Counted from the first letter of the stretch, positions 51,454 through 64,000 are shown. The stretch is 64,000 nucleotides of DNA from Halogranum amylolyticum (GCF_900110465.1 NZ_FODV01000005.1:310001-374000), one strand, 5' to 3'. A program made the numbers and translations. Notes: a model not told the origin generated them from the sequence alone.

Positions 51454-52227
51454 ATGTCCGACTCGACGCTGTCCTCTCTGCAGGCGTTCTTCGACGAAGT
51501 CGAGGACCCGAACCGGTCGCTGGTCGTCGTGAACCGCCGCGAACCGAAGGCGGTCCAGTCGCTCCTCGAGTCGGCGTTCGCCGAGCAGTCGGTAACCGTC
51601 TCCGAACTCGACCTGTCGGACGAGGCCGACGACGTCGTCGTCGTCCTGGACGGGAAGCGAGTAGTGGCGACGTCGCCACTCTCGGAGGTGATGAACGCGC
51701 TGTTGCTCGTGAACTCCGACCGGTACATCACGGGGACCAGCGGTGTCGACGACAGCGGTGTCCCGGACGTGTTGACCGCGCTCGACGGCGTCGAGTTCGA
51801 ACTGCGTGGCTACCCTGCCTCCAACAAGGAGAAGCTCCTCCTCATCGTCATCTCACGCTACGTCGAGCGACTCGCACTCACCGTCGGAGACGGCCGCCTC
51901 AGGTCGACGTTCCAGCGACTCTCGCGACTCGCCGACGAGCGAGGGACACGCGCCATCTACGAGCGACTCGCGGCGTCGACCGTCGACGTCCACGTCTACG
52001 GCACGGCTGGCTGGGGCCCACCGACGTCGCTCGATCTCACCGTTCACACGGGAACCAGTGCCGACTATCGGCAGTCGTGGTGTGTCGTCTTCGTTCCGGA
52101 ACGCGCGAGTGAGAGACACGCCGCACTGGTAGCGCTGGAGACCGGTCCGAACGTCTGGCGGGGAACGTGGACGTACGACCCCGAGCGAGTCCGTCGTGTC
52201 GACCGGTATCTCGAACGGCGGTTCTGA
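51454..52227 (+). CDS. DICT sensory domain protein
   Basis: A 257-residue soluble protein. Residues 1-130 have the DICT pattern (SLQAFFDEVEDPNRSLVVVN, then RYITGTSGVDD and ELRGYPASNKEKLLLIVIS). The C-terminal half is a further alpha/beta domain with VHVYGTAGWGPPTS and WCVVFVPERASERHAALV. DICT domains accompany light- and two-component signalling proteins; the ligand is unknown. No output HTH is visible, so it may act through a partner. It lies 54 bases before DNA ligase. Confidence 0.82.
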   Translation: MSDSTLSSLQAFFDEVEDPNRSLVVVNRREPKAVQSLLESAFAEQSVTVSELDLSDEADDVVVVLDGKRVVATSPLSEVMNALLLVNSDRYITGTSGVDDSGVPDVLTALDGVEFELRGYPASNKEKLLLIVISRYVERLALTVGDGRLRSTFQRLSRLADERGTRAIYERLAASTVDVHVYGTAGWGPPTSLDLTVHTGTSADYRQSWCVVFVPERASERHAALVALETGPNVWRGTWTYDPERVRRVDRYLERRF

Positions 52228-52281
52228 GCGGGCGCGACCGCTTCGGCGGCCTTTTGAGCGACGAGTGACAATCTCGGCGTG

Positions 52282-54051
52282 ATGGAGTTCGCCGACTTCG
52301 CCGCCCGTGCAGCCGCCATCGAAGCCGAACCCGCCGACCTCGAGACGACGACGCTCGTCCGCGAGCTGTTCGAGGCCGCGGGCGAGGACCTCCCGGTCGT
52401 CGTCCGGTTCGTTCAGGGGCGGGTGTTCCCGGCGTGGGAGTCGACGACGCTCGACGTCGGGCCGAGCCTCTGCTACGTCGCGATCGCCCGTGCGGCGGGC
52501 CGGAACGTCTCCGCCAACGACGTCGAGGACCGACTCGCCGAGACGGGCGAGATCGGCGCGGTCGCAGCCAGTTTCGACTTCGGCGGCCAGCAGGGACTCG
52601 CCGCGTTCGGCGGTGGCGGGCAGACCGACCTGACTGTCGCGACCGTCGACGAGGAGCTACGGGCGCTCGCCGCGGCCGCCGGCTCCGGAAGCCAGGACCG
52701 AAAGCTCGACACGCTGTTCGGCCTGTTCAACCGCTGTTCGCCGGACGAGGCGCGCTACCTCGCCCGGCTCGTCCTCTCGGAGATGCGCATCGGCGTCGGT
52801 GAGGGAACCGTCCGCGACGCCGTCGCCGAGGCGTTCCTCGTCGACTCGGCGGACGCCGCGGCGGTCCGCGACGACGCGACCGCCGAGGCGGAGACGACCG
52901 CCGCACGCGAACGACGGGACGCTGCCATCGAGGCGGTCGAACGCGCGCTGCAGGTGTCGAACGACTACGGCCGCGTCGCCGTCGTCGCCCGCGACGAAGG
53001 GACGACGGGTCTCGACGCCATCGACCTCACCGTCGGCAGACCCGTTCAGGCGATGCTCGCACAGGCAGGGACCGTCACCGACGCCTTAGACGAGTGGGAG
53101 ACGGTCGCCGTCGAGACGAAGTTCGACGGAGCGCGGGTGCAGATCCACTACGACGGCAGAGAGGTGTCGCTGTTCTCGCGGAACATGGAGGACGTCACCG
53201 ACGCGCTCCCGGAGGTCGTCGAGTTCGTCGAACGCGAGGTCGACGTGCCGGTGATCCTCGACGGCGAGGTGGTCGCCGTCGACGACGACGGATCGCCGCT
53301 CCCGTTCCAGGAGATCCTCCGGCGGTTCCGGCGGAAACACGACGTCGACCGGATGCGCGAGGAGGTGACCGTCGAACTCCACGCGTTCGACTGTCTGCAC
53401 GCCGCCGGTGACGACCTGCTCACCGACCCGGTGACCGACCGCCACGACCGACTCCGGGACGTCCTCGGCCACATCGACGCCGTCTCCGAACTCCTGCGCT
53501 CGGACGACGCCGACGAGATCGAGGCGTACGAGGCCGACGCGCTCGAGGCGGGCCACGAGGGGATAATGCTCAAGAACCCCGAGGCGGCCTACTCGCCGGG
53601 GAAGCGCGGGAAGAACTGGCTGAAGCGTAAGCCCGACGTGGAGACGCTCGACCTCGTGGTCACCGGCGCAGAGTGGGGCGAGGGTCGCCGGGCGGAGTTC
53701 CTCGGGACGTTCCTCCTGTCCGCACGGGTCGACGAGAGCAGTGGCGACGGCAGTGGCGACGAGAAACCCGAGTTCCGGACGATCGGGAAGGTCGCGACGG
53801 GGATCACCGACGAGCGACTCGCCGAACTCACCGACCTGCTCGAACCCCACGTCGTCGCCGAGAACGGGACCGAGGTCGACCTGCGGCCGACGACCGTCTT
53901 CGAGGTGGGGTACGAGGAGATCCAGCGGTCGCCGACGTACGCGTCGGGGTACGCGCTGCGGTTCCCGCGGTTCGTCGAGATCCGCGAGGACAAGACCCCC
54001 GAGACGGCCGACTCGCTGGCGCGGGTGGAGCGACTGGCCGAACGGCAGTGA
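52282..54051 (+). CDS. ligA: ATP-dependent DNA ligase
   Basis: A 589-residue archaeal/eukaryal-type ligase that seals nicks in replication and repair. Lys280 in VETKFDGARVQIHY is the AMP-accepting residue (motif I). Later nucleotidyltransferase motifs include SRNMEDVT, DGEVVAVDDDGSPLPFQ and EGIMLKNPEAAYSPGKRGK, closed by the OB-fold motif with NWLKRKPD. The N-terminal 220 residues are the DNA-binding domain. A GTG at 52279 immediately precedes the ATG at 52282; I use the ATG. Length is standard for haloarchaea. Confidence 0.97.
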   Translation: MEFADFAARAAAIEAEPADLETTTLVRELFEAAGEDLPVVVRFVQGRVFPAWESTTLDVGPSLCYVAIARAAGRNVSANDVEDRLAETGEIGAVAASFDFGGQQGLAAFGGGGQTDLTVATVDEELRALAAAAGSGSQDRKLDTLFGLFNRCSPDEARYLARLVLSEMRIGVGEGTVRDAVAEAFLVDSADAAAVRDDATAEAETTAARERRDAAIEAVERALQVSNDYGRVAVVARDEGTTGLDAIDLTVGRPVQAMLAQAGTVTDALDEWETVAVETKFDGARVQIHYDGREVSLFSRNMEDVTDALPEVVEFVEREVDVPVILDGEVVAVDDDGSPLPFQEILRRFRRKHDVDRMREEVTVELHAFDCLHAAGDDLLTDPVTDRHDRLRDVLGHIDAVSELLRSDDADEIEAYEADALEAGHEGIMLKNPEAAYSPGKRGKNWLKRKPDVETLDLVVTGAEWGEGRRAEFLGTFLLSARVDESSGDGSGDEKPEFRTIGKVATGITDERLAELTDLLEPHVVAENGTEVDLRPTTVFEVGYEEIQRSPTYASGYALRFPRFVEIREDKTPETADSLARVERLAERQ

Positions 54052-54114
54052 CGCCCGAGGTGTGTGAACAGCCCCACAGAAGCCTTTTCCCAATCACTCC
54101 GATACGTCGGGACC

Positions 54115-54348
54115 ATGCCAGGGACAGACCGCTACGCAACTACCGCCGTCCGCAGCAAACCCAGTGACGGCGGAGTCACGTCTCGCTCGTCTCGGACGGT
54201 GACGCGGACCACGTCGCTCTGTACCGACACCGCCGTCAGGACGTCCAAGGCACCGCCATCGTTCACGAAGCTCGGGATGCTACTGGTGCTCTTCGCGCTC
54301 GTCGCGCTCCTGGTAGTAGCCGTCGATGGCGTCGGCGGCGTCCAGTAA
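54115..54348 (+). CDS. Small tail-anchored membrane protein
   Basis: A 77-residue protein starting at ATG 54115. The first 45 residues are Ser/Thr/Arg-rich and polar, and the end (SFTKLGMLLVLFALVALLVVAV) is one strong membrane segment near residues 47-70. No family recognised. The basic, serine-rich lead is unlike the acidic neighbours, so the gene call is moderate. It lies between DNA ligase and the metallo-hydrolase, in the same direction. Confidence 0.5.
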   Translation: MPGTDRYATTAVRSKPSDGGVTSRSSRTVTRTTSLCTDTAVRTSKAPPSFTKLGMLLVLFALVALLVVAVDGVGGVQ

Positions 54349-54397
54349 CCCCGACGCCGACCGTGAGATTATAGCCCGTCGCCCGAACAGAGACAGT

Positions 54398-55120
54398 ATG
54401 ACGATCAAACACGACGGACTCTCCGTCACGTGGCTCGGCTACGCGACCGTCCGCATCGAGACGGCCGACGGTTTCGTCGCCTACCTCGACCCTGGCCGCT
54501 ACGGCGTCCTCGACGACTACCACGCCCGCGACGGCGATCTCGTCTGTGTCACGCACAACCACCACTACGACACCGACGGCATCGCGAGCGTCGCCAAGGA
54601 CGACGCCACGGTCGTCGTCTTCGAGGGCGTCGACGCGACCAGCATCGACCGCGACGTGACGCCGGTCGACGAGCTGCCGTACGACGTCGTCCGCGTCGGC
54701 GAGGAGGACCATCTCACCGTCGGCGACCTCGGCCAGGTCGACCTCTGGTCGTTGCCCGCGTACAACGAAGCCGACGGCCCGCACGCCGACGAGGACGGCG
54801 ACGTCGTCCACCCGCGCGGGTTCGGCTGTGCGTTCCTCCTGTCGATCGGCGGACGCACAGTCTTCTGGCCCGGCGACTCGGACGCGCTCGACGGGTTCCG
54901 CCAACTGGAGGTGTCGCTGTTCCTCGCCAACATCGGCGGCAGCGTCGTGATGGACCGCCACGAAGCCGCCGACCTCGCAGAGGCGCTGGACCCCGACTTG
55001 GTGTTACCGATCCACTACGACACGATCGAGCTGCTCGAAACCGACGCCGAGGCGTTCGTCGTCGACGTCGCCGAGCGCAGCATCCCTGTGGTGCTCGACG
55101 AGCGGTCGGCGAACCAGTAG
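54398..55120 (+). CDS. Metallo-beta-lactamase-fold hydrolase, UPF0173-like
   Basis: A 240-residue MBL-fold protein of the UPF0173/UlaG-like group. VTWLGYATVRIETADGFVAY starts the fold. The first metal motif reads THNHHYDTDG (residues 52-61) in place of the usual H-x-H-x-D-H order. GDSDALDGF and LPIHYDTIE supply the later ligands. The substrate is unknown. The ATG at 54398 places the first strand at residue 8; a TATA-like GATTATAG lies about 28 bases upstream. It is followed 47 bases later by the zinc-ribbon membrane protein. Confidence 0.85.
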   Translation: MTIKHDGLSVTWLGYATVRIETADGFVAYLDPGRYGVLDDYHARDGDLVCVTHNHHYDTDGIASVAKDDATVVVFEGVDATSIDRDVTPVDELPYDVVRVGEEDHLTVGDLGQVDLWSLPAYNEADGPHADEDGDVVHPRGFGCAFLLSIGGRTVFWPGDSDALDGFRQLEVSLFLANIGGSVVMDRHEAADLAEALDPDLVLPIHYDTIELLETDAEAFVVDVAERSIPVVLDERSANQ

Positions 55121-55167
55121 ACCCCGTCGACCGTAGCTATTTGTTGCTTGTCAAACTATTCGACAGC

Positions 55168-55989
55168 ATGGGTCCCTCCGCCTCGCGGTTCTGCCGCGCT
55201 TGCGGCGACACCCTCTCGCCGAGCGCGGCGTTCTGTCCGGCCTGTGGCACCGCCGTCGACACCCCCTCCACGGTGAGAGACGACCCGTTCGGCCGGGCGA
55301 CCGGGGGACACGACGGGAAGTTTCGCCGACGGCTCGTACACTACCGCGTCGCGGGGTGGACGGTCGAACGCGAGTTCGACGACCGGGTCGTGCTCGTCGA
55401 CCGGGGGATCGGCTCACCAGCCCTCCACGTCGCGCTGCTACTCTCTACGGGCGGGGTCGGCAACGTCGCCTACGCGTGGTACTGTCACGGACCGGGTGCG
55501 CCGCGCTGCGAGTTGCGGACCGACGGTACGGTCCGACGGGTCGACGACGCGACCGGTGGGGCGACCAGTCTCGACTACCCGACGCTCGCCGGCGTCATCG
55601 CCTGCTTCATCGGGTTCGCGCTCGTCACGAGGCTGGTCAGACAGTGGTCGTTCGTCCTCCTCGCCGTCCTATTGTTGGTGACGACGCTCGCGTCGGTCGG
55701 CGCCCTCGCCGCGCGGCGAGTGGACGACCGCCAGTCGCCGACGACGTTCGGCCGGAAGCGAACGGTCACCGAACGGGAGGTGAACGACCGCTCGCTGTCC
55801 TGTGCGGTGTGTGACAGCCCCCTGTCCGACGGCGTCGAGCGGACGTTCGCCGAGCGGACATATCTCGCCGGACTCCCGGTTCGGACGCACGAGTCGGGGA
55901 CGAACCGCTACTGTCGCCGCTGTACGAGCGACGAGGAGCGTGCTCGCGACGCCGACGGTGACCGCGAACGGGACCGGGAGTTCGCCTGA
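55168..55989 (+). CDS. Zinc-ribbon membrane protein, function unknown
   Basis: A 273-residue protein. A double zinc ribbon opens it (CRACGDTLSPSAAFCPACGT, residues 9-28). Then comes a soluble domain, hydrophobic segments near residues 87-103, 140-152 and 158-178, and a second cysteine set (CAVCDSPL and YCRRCTSDE) near residues 211 and 250. The two cysteine sets probably bind separate zinc ions. I know no function. Its stop converges on top6A with six bases between. Confidence 0.75.
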   Translation: MGPSASRFCRACGDTLSPSAAFCPACGTAVDTPSTVRDDPFGRATGGHDGKFRRRLVHYRVAGWTVEREFDDRVVLVDRGIGSPALHVALLLSTGGVGNVAYAWYCHGPGAPRCELRTDGTVRRVDDATGGATSLDYPTLAGVIACFIGFALVTRLVRQWSFVLLAVLLLVTTLASVGALAARRVDDRQSPTTFGRKRTVTEREVNDRSLSCAVCDSPLSDGVERTFAERTYLAGLPVRTHESGTNRYCRRCTSDEERARDADGDRERDREFA

Positions 55990-55995
55990 GCGGCG

Positions 55996-57090
55996 TCAGA
56001 TGACGCCCATGTCCGTCAACCGCTCGGGCAGATAGGTGTCGGTGACGAAGTCCAGCCCTCGAGAAGCGAGCGCCTGCTGTTCGGCTTTCTTGCCGATGTC
56101 GAGCTGAAGCTCGATCTGCTCGGTCCAGAACTCCGACTGGAAGCGCGGGTCGGTCAGCTCCGACTCCAGCGCGTTGACGTCGGAGTCGCTGAGCGGGTCG
56201 GTCGGCAGGTCGTAGTCGACGATGTCCTGCGGCCGGATGCCGACGTACTGTGCTTCGGGCGTCGCGAGATACTCCGAGAGGTGGGCGGACTTGATCGAAC
56301 CGTAGGCGACCGAGCCGTAGATGCGGTACGACCACGGGTCACCGTCGGTGAACACCACGACGGGCAGGTCGAGTTCGTCGTGGAGTCGCTTCGTGATGCG
56401 GCGGGTCGCCCGCGCGGGCTGGCCCTTCAGGTGGACGACGAGCACGTTGTACTCCTCGTCGAACCCGTTCTCGACGAGCCGGTCGCGCATCCCACCGGTC
56501 TCGACGCAGAGCACGAAGTCGATGTCGTGGTCGAGAAACTCGATGGTGTCGGGGTTGTTCGGGATCTGGTAGCCGCCCTCGCCGACGTCTTTCTGGCAGT
56601 GGATCTCGCGCTCGCCGCGTCGGGTCTGTTCGCGGAGCTCGAGCGGTCCCATCAGCGTCGCCCCGGACTCCTCGGGGCGCATGTGGAAGTCTTCGCGGGT
56701 GACCTGCGAGACGATCTCGAGGTCCTCGACCAGCTGGTTCGACTCGTCCTGGTCGGAGAACTGCGCCTCCTCGTTGTCCCACGACTCCGAGAGGTAGTAC
56801 AGCTCACGGAGGGTCGACGAGCGGCCCTCCTCTAGCTGCTTCGCGAGGAAGTCGATGGTGTAGACGGCTTTCAGCAGTTTGCGTGCCCCGCGAACGGAGT
56901 TGGCCGACCGCGTCGAGGTGCGGTCGCCGTAGACCCACACGTTCGACTCCTCGTCGAAGACGATGTTGCTCTTCGTCCGAGTGGGCAGTTCCATCTCGGG
57001 GATCTGCCCGCCGGCGAACTGGTCGTAGAACTCCGCGGCGAGGTCGATGAGTCGCTCGCGGGCCTTCTCGTCTTGAATCTTCGAACTCAT
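55996..57090 (-). CDS. top6A: DNA topoisomerase VI subunit A
   Basis: A 364-residue Spo11-like subunit that makes the double-strand break. The catalytic tyrosine lies in [13 protein letters not shown] near residue 98, and the TOPRIM acidic residues are in [13 protein letters not shown] near residue 200 and [16 protein letters not shown] near residue 250. With subunit B it relaxes and unlinks DNA using ATP. It starts one base after the top6B stop, so they form an operon. Length is standard. Confidence 0.97.
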   Translation of the reverse strand: MSSKIQDEKARERLIDLAAEFYDQFAGGQIPEMELPTRTKSNIVFDEESNVWVYGDRTSTRSANSVRGARKLLKAVYTIDFLAKQLEEGRSSTLRELYYLSESWDNEEAQFSDQDESNQLVEDLEIVSQVTREDFHMRPEESGATLMGPLELREQTRRGEREIHCQKDVGEGGYQIPNNPDTIEFLDHDIDFVLCVETGGMRDRLVENGFDEEYNVLVVHLKGQPARATRRITKRLHDELDLPVVVFTDGDPWSYRIYGSVAYGSIKSAHLSEYLATPEAQYVGIRPQDIVDYDLPTDPLSDSDVNALESELTDPRFQSEFWTEQIELQLDIGKKAEQQALASRGLDFVTDTYLPERLTDMGVI

Positions 57091-57091
57091 G

Positions 57092-59512
57092 TTAGTCTTG
57101 CACCGTCAGTTTCTCGGTCTCGACGCCGTCGACGTTGATGTCGAAGTCGGCGTCGTCGGTCACTTCGTAGCTCAGCGTCGCCGTCTCGCCGGCCGACACC
57201 GACGGCGACCACTTGACGAACCACTCGCCGTCGAGGTCGACGACCGTCGCGTCGCCGTTCAACCCCTGGGGTTCGACGGAGACGATGTCGGTGATGTCCG
57301 GTTGCTCCGTCCGGTCGGAGTAGTTCTCGACGACGAGCGTCACCTCCCCGTCTCCGATCTCGCGTTCGACGCTGACGTTGTTCATGATCCGTGCCAGCGC
57401 GCCGTCGATGTCGGGTCGCGGGCGACCCGTCACCTCCGACACCTTGTCGGCCATCTGCGGGAGGATCTTCCCGAGGACGTCCTGCTTCTGCCGGCGCTTC
57501 TGCATCGAGCGCCGCTTGTTCAGGTAGGACTTCAACTCGCGGGCGGCCTCGCGGATGGCGAGTTCGATCTCGTCTTCGATCTCGGGGATGTTCGCGAGCG
57601 CGTCCTTCGACTCGCTGGTGAACGGGACGTTCGTCGAGGCGACGTGGATCATGATGACAGCCGGGCCGTTCGGCATCCCGCTGCCACCGGGTTGGTCGAG
57701 TCCGTAGTTCCGCCAGCCGATGCGTTTGACGACGTCCGTCGTCGCACACGCCCCGCGCTGGTAGACCAGTGGAACGCGGTTGGCGAAGCGAAGCAGGTCG
57801 ACGCTCCCCTCGGACCGCAACTCGCCGCCGTAGGCGATGCCGGCCTCGACGATGAACGGGTCGCCGCCGTGGACCTCCGCGTCGCGCGTCGCGGCGGCGT
57901 AGAAGTCGGCGTCGAACTCCTTGCGGAGACCGGCCTCGACGAGCTCGGCGGTGATTGGCGAGAGGCAGTTCGTCGGCGGCGAGAGGATGTCCGTCTCGCG
58001 CATCGCGTCCAACAGCTCCGAGGAGACGTCGCGACTGGCGGCGACGTCGTTCACCTTCGGCACGTCGTCGGGGACGGTCCGCATCACCGCCCAGAACGCC
58101 TCAGTGACGTTCTCCCGGGCCGTGTCACCCACGGTCGCCTCGTCGTACTCGACGGTGGCGTCGGCGGCGCCGTCGACGTACGCGCGCAACCGTTCGTAGG
58201 TCGCCCGATGACGGGTGTCGTCTGCGGTGCCGAACTTGCGGGCGAGCCGTTCGGCGAGCGCCCGGACCGTCGCGTCGTCCTTCCGCGTGCTCGTGGCGTC
58301 GTCGACGAGCGCGTAGACGTCGTCGGTGAGTCGGTCGACGTCGTGCTCCTCGTCGTACCCCGAGAGCACCGCCCACGCGGCCTCGACGGCGTTGTCGCGG
58401 ACGGTCCGACCGAACGTCTTGCCGAACTCCTCGGCGGCGGCGTCGGCGGCGTTGTCGACGATCGTGCGGAGTTCGTGGTGGGTCGTCCGCTCGCGCTCGC
58501 GAAGCGTGTCGGCGACGATCTCGGCGAAGGCGTCCGTCGCGTCGGCACCCTTCCCGGAGACGGCGTCGACGATGGCGGCTTCGAGGTCGGCGTCGTCGTG
58601 CGCTGCGGGAGCGGACCAGCCCATCTCGCGACCGAAGTGACGGTCGCGGAAGCTGTCGACGACCTTGTCGGCGGTCTTCTTGCCCACCCGCGTGAACTCC
58701 TCCTGTAGGAACCCGGAGACCGAGTACGATTCGGTCGCCTGCAGCATCTTGATGAGCGTTCCCAACTCTACGCCGTGTGGATGCGGGCGGATCTCTTCGG
58801 TCTCGGCGGGGAGTTGGTCGGTCGCCCGTTCGAACTTCAGCGGTTCGTCGAGCCCCGGTTCCCGGAGTTCGAGTCGAGCGTGAGGGTTGACGACGGCGGT
58901 GTGTTTGATGTAGTTGTGGAGCTGTTGGCGAGCGCGCATGTTCGCCTCCATCTCCAACTCGATACGGGTGCCGTGTGAGCGGTCCCACGAGGTCTCGCGG
59001 GCCTCCTTGATCTCGGGCTCGTTGGTGTCGGTGTCGATGATCAGCTCGAAGTACTGCGCCTCTGCGGAGCCCTGCGTGCGACTCGTGATCTTGGCTGCCT
59101 TCCCGCTCGTGAGCTGCGAGTAGAGGACGGCCGCGGAGATTCCGATACCCTGCTGGCCGCGCGACTGTTCGCGGGCGTGGAAGCGAGAGCCGTAGAGGAG
59201 CTTCCCGAACACCTTCGGGAGCTGTGCCTTCGTGATGCCCGGACCGTTGTCTTCGACGATGAGACGGTAGTAGTCGCCGGCCTCGACGATTTCGACGTAG
59301 ATGTCGGGTGCGAGACCCGCCTCCTCCGTGGCGTCGAGCGCGTTGTCCACCGCCTCTTTCACGGCGGTCACAAGCCCTCGGGCCCCGGAGTCGAACCCGA
59401 GCATATGCTTGTTTTTCTCGAAGAACTCGGCGATAGAGATCTCCCGCTGGTTCTGCGCCAGCTCGTCGGCGATCTCCGAATCCTCGCCGAGTGTCGACTG
59501 GAACGAGGTCAT
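57092..59512 (-). CDS. top6B: DNA topoisomerase VI subunit B
   Basis: An 806-residue ATPase subunit of the GHKL family. Motifs: [14 protein letters not shown] near residue 47 (Bergerat N box), [20 protein letters not shown] near residue 78, and [20 protein letters not shown] near residue 110. It is much longer than the roughly 530 residues of Sulfolobus; the extra part near residues 310-490 is acidic and repeats a [10 protein letters not shown] / [11 protein letters not shown] unit. Haloarchaeal forms share this expansion. The ATG at 59510-59512 begins [13 protein letters not shown]. Confidence 0.96.
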   Translation of the reverse strand: MTSFQSTLGEDSEIADELAQNQREISIAEFFEKNKHMLGFDSGARGLVTAVKEAVDNALDATEEAGLAPDIYVEIVEAGDYYRLIVEDNGPGITKAQLPKVFGKLLYGSRFHAREQSRGQQGIGISAAVLYSQLTSGKAAKITSRTQGSAEAQYFELIIDTDTNEPEIKEARETSWDRSHGTRIELEMEANMRARQQLHNYIKHTAVVNPHARLELREPGLDEPLKFERATDQLPAETEEIRPHPHGVELGTLIKMLQATESYSVSGFLQEEFTRVGKKTADKVVDSFRDRHFGREMGWSAPAAHDDADLEAAIVDAVSGKGADATDAFAEIVADTLRERERTTHHELRTIVDNAADAAAEEFGKTFGRTVRDNAVEAAWAVLSGYDEEHDVDRLTDDVYALVDDATSTRKDDATVRALAERLARKFGTADDTRHRATYERLRAYVDGAADATVEYDEATVGDTARENVTEAFWAVMRTVPDDVPKVNDVAASRDVSSELLDAMRETDILSPPTNCLSPITAELVEAGLRKEFDADFYAAATRDAEVHGGDPFIVEAGIAYGGELRSEGSVDLLRFANRVPLVYQRGACATTDVVKRIGWRNYGLDQPGGSGMPNGPAVIMIHVASTNVPFTSESKDALANIPEIEDEIELAIREAARELKSYLNKRRSMQKRRQKQDVLGKILPQMADKVSEVTGRPRPDIDGALARIMNNVSVEREIGDGEVTLVVENYSDRTEQPDITDIVSVEPQGLNGDATVVDLDGEWFVKWSPSVSAGETATLSYEVTDDADFDINVDGVETEKLTVQD

Positions 59513-59537
59513 TCGTTGGAAGGTTACCCGACGGACG

Positions 59538-59546
59538 CATAAAACC
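59538..59546 (-). promoter_or_regulatory. TATA-like box of top6BA
   Basis: GTTTTATGC on the minus strand lies 26-34 bases upstream of the top6B ATG, consistent with a leaderless transcript for top6B-top6A. Confidence 0.5.
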
Positions 59547-59580
59547 TCTCCGTCGGCGCGGTGAAAGTGAAAGTGGATGA

Positions 59581-61662
<2,082 letters not shown>

Positions 61663-61739
61663 ATGTCGGGTCACCGATTCAGTCCCGACGACGGTAGCAC
61701 CTGCTTCGGTCGCACGCACGCTCGACGCACGGAGACACG

Positions 61740-64000
61740 ATGAGTTCAGAGATTCCGAACCCCGAAGACGACGTACAGGCAGCACAGGTCACGACTGCAC
61801 GCATCGAAGACGAGATGGAGCAGTCGTACATCGACTACGCGATGAGCGTCATCGCCGGGCGCGCCCTCCCGGACGTCCGCGACGGTCTCAAACCGGTCCA
61901 CCGGCGCATCCTCTATGCGATGAACGAGGCGGGCGTCACCGCCCGCTCCTCCCACCGGAAGTCCTCCTCCATCGTCGGCGAGACGATGGGTGACTACCAC
62001 CCACACGGCGACTCGGCCATCTACGACGCACTCGCGCGGATGGCGCAGGACTTCTCGATGCGCTACCCGCTGGTCGACGGACAGGGGAACTTCGGCTCCG
62101 TCGACGGCGACCCACCGGCCGCCATGCGGTACACGGAGGCGCGGATGTCGCCCATCGCCGAGGAACTCCTCGCCGACATCGACAAGGACACCGTCGACTT
62201 CAAGTCAAACTACGACGACCGGCTGACGGAACCCGACGTGCTCCCTGCGGCGTTCCCGAACCTGCTCGTCAACGGCTCGTCCGGCATCGCCGTCGGGATG
62301 TCGACGAACATCCCGCCGCACAACCTCGGTGAAATCATCGACGCGACGGTCCACCTCATCGACAACCCCGACTGCACCATCGAGGACCTGATGGACCACG
62401 TCAAGGGGCCCGACTTCCCGACGGGAGCGAACATCGTCGGCCGCAACGCCATCCACCAGGCGTACAAGACCGGTCGTGGGCGCATCCGCGTTCGCGCCGA
62501 GATCGACGTCGAACGGGACGAGAAAGGCAACGACGAGCGCATCGTCGTCTCCGAACTGCCGTATCAGGAGAACAAGGCCCGCCTCATCGAGCGCATCGCC
62601 GACGACGTCAACGAGGGGAAGATCGAAGGCATCCGTGATCTGCGCGACGAGTCCGACCGCGACGGGATCCGTGTCGTCGTCGAACTCAAGCGCGGTGCGA
62701 GCGCCGACATCGTCAAGAACCAACTGCTCGACAACCACCTCGAATCCACCTTCGGGGTCATCAACCTCGCCTTGGTCGACGGCCAGCCGAAGGTGCTCGA
62801 CCTGAAGGAGACGCTCCAGGAGTACCTGAAGCACCGTCGGGAAGTCGTCCGCCGACGCAGCGAGTACGACCTCGCGGAAGCCGAGGACCGCGCACACATC
62901 CTCGAGGGGCGGCTGACGGCGCTGAAGAACGTCGACGACGTCGTCGACCTGATCCGCGACTCCGAGAGCCGCGACGACGCGAAGGAGGCGCTGATGGAGG
63001 CGTACGACTTCTCGGCGGCGCAGGTCGACCACATCGTCGCGATGCAGTTGGGGTCGCTCACGTCGATGGAGGCCGAAGCCATCGAAGACGAGTACGAAGA
63101 GGTACAGGCGACGATCGAACGGCTGAACGAGATTCTCGAAGACGAGAGCGAACTACTCGGCGTCATCAAAGAGGAACTCCGCGAGATCAGAGACGAGTAC
63201 GCCGACGAGCGGCGGACGAGCATCATCGAGGACACCGGCTCGATCACCCGCGAGGAGCTCATCCCCCAGGAGGACGTCGTCGTCGTCGTCACCGAGGACG
63301 ACTACATCAAGCGGATGCCCGCGACGACGTTCCGCGCCCAGAACCGGGGCGGAAAGGGGATCATCGGCACCGACCTCAAGGAGGGCGACCGGGTCTCGTC
63401 GGTGTTCTACGCGAACACCCACGACTACCTGCTCTGCTTTACGAACCACGGACAGGTCTACCAGCTGAAGGCCTACGAGATCCCGGAGATGTCGCGGACC
63501 GCCCGCGGGAAGTCGGCGGTGAACGTCATCGACCTCGACGACGGCGAGGAGATCGAGGCCGTCGTCAACACTGACGAGATGGACGAAGAGGAGTTCTTCA
63601 CGATGGTCACGCGCGACGGCTACATCAAGCGGACCGCCGTCGACGACTTCTCGAACATCCTCTCGACGGGGATCCGTGCGATTCGTCTGGAAGACGGCGA
63701 CGCGCTCGTCGACGTCGAAGTGACGAACGGCGAACTCGATCTCATCGTCGCCACGGAGGACGGGATGAGCATCCGGTTCGACGAGAGCGAGGTTCGTCCG
63801 ATGGGCCGCACGGCTCGTGGGGTCCGCGGCATCCAACTCACCGGCGACGACACGGTGGCCGGACTCGCCGCCGTCGAAGTCGACCGCCACAAGTGGCTGT
63901 TGACGGTCACCAAGAACGGCTACGGCAAGCGCACGAACATCGGAGACTACCGGACGCAGTCCCGCAACGGGAAGGGACTCATCGACATCAAGACCGTCCG
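61740..64000 (+). CDS. gyrA: DNA gyrase subunit A, 3' end cut off by window edge
   Basis: Starts at ATG 61740-61742 ([20 protein letters not shown]) and stays open to the right edge, showing about 753 of an expected 800-odd residues. [20 protein letters not shown] and [15 protein letters not shown] mark the winged-helix domain, and the DNA-cleaving tyrosine lies in [11 protein letters not shown] near residue 126. From about residue 500 beta-propeller repeats appear ([20 protein letters not shown], with GKGIIGTDL). Forms the cutting half of gyrase; same operon as gyrB. Confidence 0.97.
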   Translation, partial: MSSEIPNPEDDVQAAQVTTARIEDEMEQSYIDYAMSVIAGRALPDVRDGLKPVHRRILYAMNEAGVTARSSHRKSSSIVGETMGDYHPHGDSAIYDALARMAQDFSMRYPLVDGQGNFGSVDGDPPAAMRYTEARMSPIAEELLADIDKDTVDFKSNYDDRLTEPDVLPAAFPNLLVNGSSGIAVGMSTNIPPHNLGEIIDATVHLIDNPDCTIEDLMDHVKGPDFPTGANIVGRNAIHQAYKTGRGRIRVRAEIDVERDEKGNDERIVVSELPYQENKARLIERIADDVNEGKIEGIRDLRDESDRDGIRVVVELKRGASADIVKNQLLDNHLESTFGVINLALVDGQPKVLDLKETLQEYLKHRREVVRRRSEYDLAEAEDRAHILEGRLTALKNVDDVVDLIRDSESRDDAKEALMEAYDFSAAQVDHIVAMQLGSLTSMEAEAIEDEYEEVQATIERLNEILEDESELLGVIKEELREIRDEYADERRTSIIEDTGSITREELIPQEDVVVVVTEDDYIKRMPATTFRAQNRGGKGIIGTDLKEGDRVSSVFYANTHDYLLCFTNHGQVYQLKAYEIPEMSRTARGKSAVNVIDLDDGEEIEAVVNTDEMDEEEFFTMVTRDGYIKRTAVDDFSNILSTGIRAIRLEDGDALVDVEVTNGELDLIVATEDGMSIRFDESEVRPMGRTARGVRGIQLTGDDTVAGLAAVEVDRHKWLLTVTKNGYGKRTNIGDYRTQSRNGKGLIDIKTV

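Overview
This window is chromosomal DNA from a halophilic archaeon (class Halobacteria), most likely a member of the Haloferacales. The evidence is the high G+C, the strongly acidic proteins, the TATA-type leaderless promoters, the archaeal gene set (topoisomerase VI A/B beside gyrase B/A, proteasome beta subunit, ATP-dependent DNA ligase, HTH_10 regulator, Tat-type lipoproteins) and a gene order like the glycerol-to-gyrase stretch that I remember from Haloferax. I see no rRNA, tRNA, CRISPR array or intact transposase.

Layout. (1) 1-3232: mixed housekeeping and small genes: methyltransferase fragment, GNAT, HEWD zinc protein, CutA, a lipoprotein and a phosphoglycolate phosphatase. (2) 3378-16362: a glycerol and dihydroxyacetone region. 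It holds a PTS-dependent dihydroxyacetone kinase (dhaKLM), its HPr, a Cdc6-like ATPase, a glpK-linked membrane protein, glycerol kinase, the divergent glpABC operon, a DUF2267 protein and a second, shorter GlpA. (3) 16624-21697: isoleucyl-tRNA synthetase, two small conserved genes and a Tat-exported HtrA-like protease lipoprotein. (4) 21767-34141: the most interesting block, an apparent complete route for eating the osmolyte glycine betaine. It has an HTH_10 regulator, a zinc/winged-helix protein, a Rieske oxygenase, monomeric sarcosine oxidase, dimethylglycine oxidase, threonine/serine dehydratase, a BCCT betaine transporter, serine hydroxymethyltransferase and RidA. (5) 34295-41575: small regulators and membrane proteins, glycerate 2-kinase and a coupled TraB / site-2-protease pair. 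(6) 41576-46976: a low-GC non-coding stretch with strong hairpins, an aldehyde dehydrogenase plus acetolactate-synthase-like operon, and purM. (7) 47048-64000: CBS regulator, DUF555, proteasome beta, a GCS2-like ligase, DNA ligase, and the divergent top6BA / gyrBA pairs; gyrA runs off the right edge.

How the genes fit. Glycerol can enter by GlpK and GlpABC to dihydroxyacetone phosphate, while free dihydroxyacetone is phosphorylated by DhaKLM using phosphate passed from HPr; both routes converge at the triose level. In the betaine block the proposed flow is betaine to dimethylglycine (Rieske), to sarcosine (DMGO), to glycine (sarcosine oxidase), to serine (GlyA, using the one-carbon units released on folate), to pyruvate (IlvA), with RidA removing the reactive enamine. 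Three promoters in this block share a GACCCC(C/CC)ACTT-AA motif just upstream of their TATA-like boxes, which suggests common activation. The reductase partner of the Rieske enzyme is not in the window.
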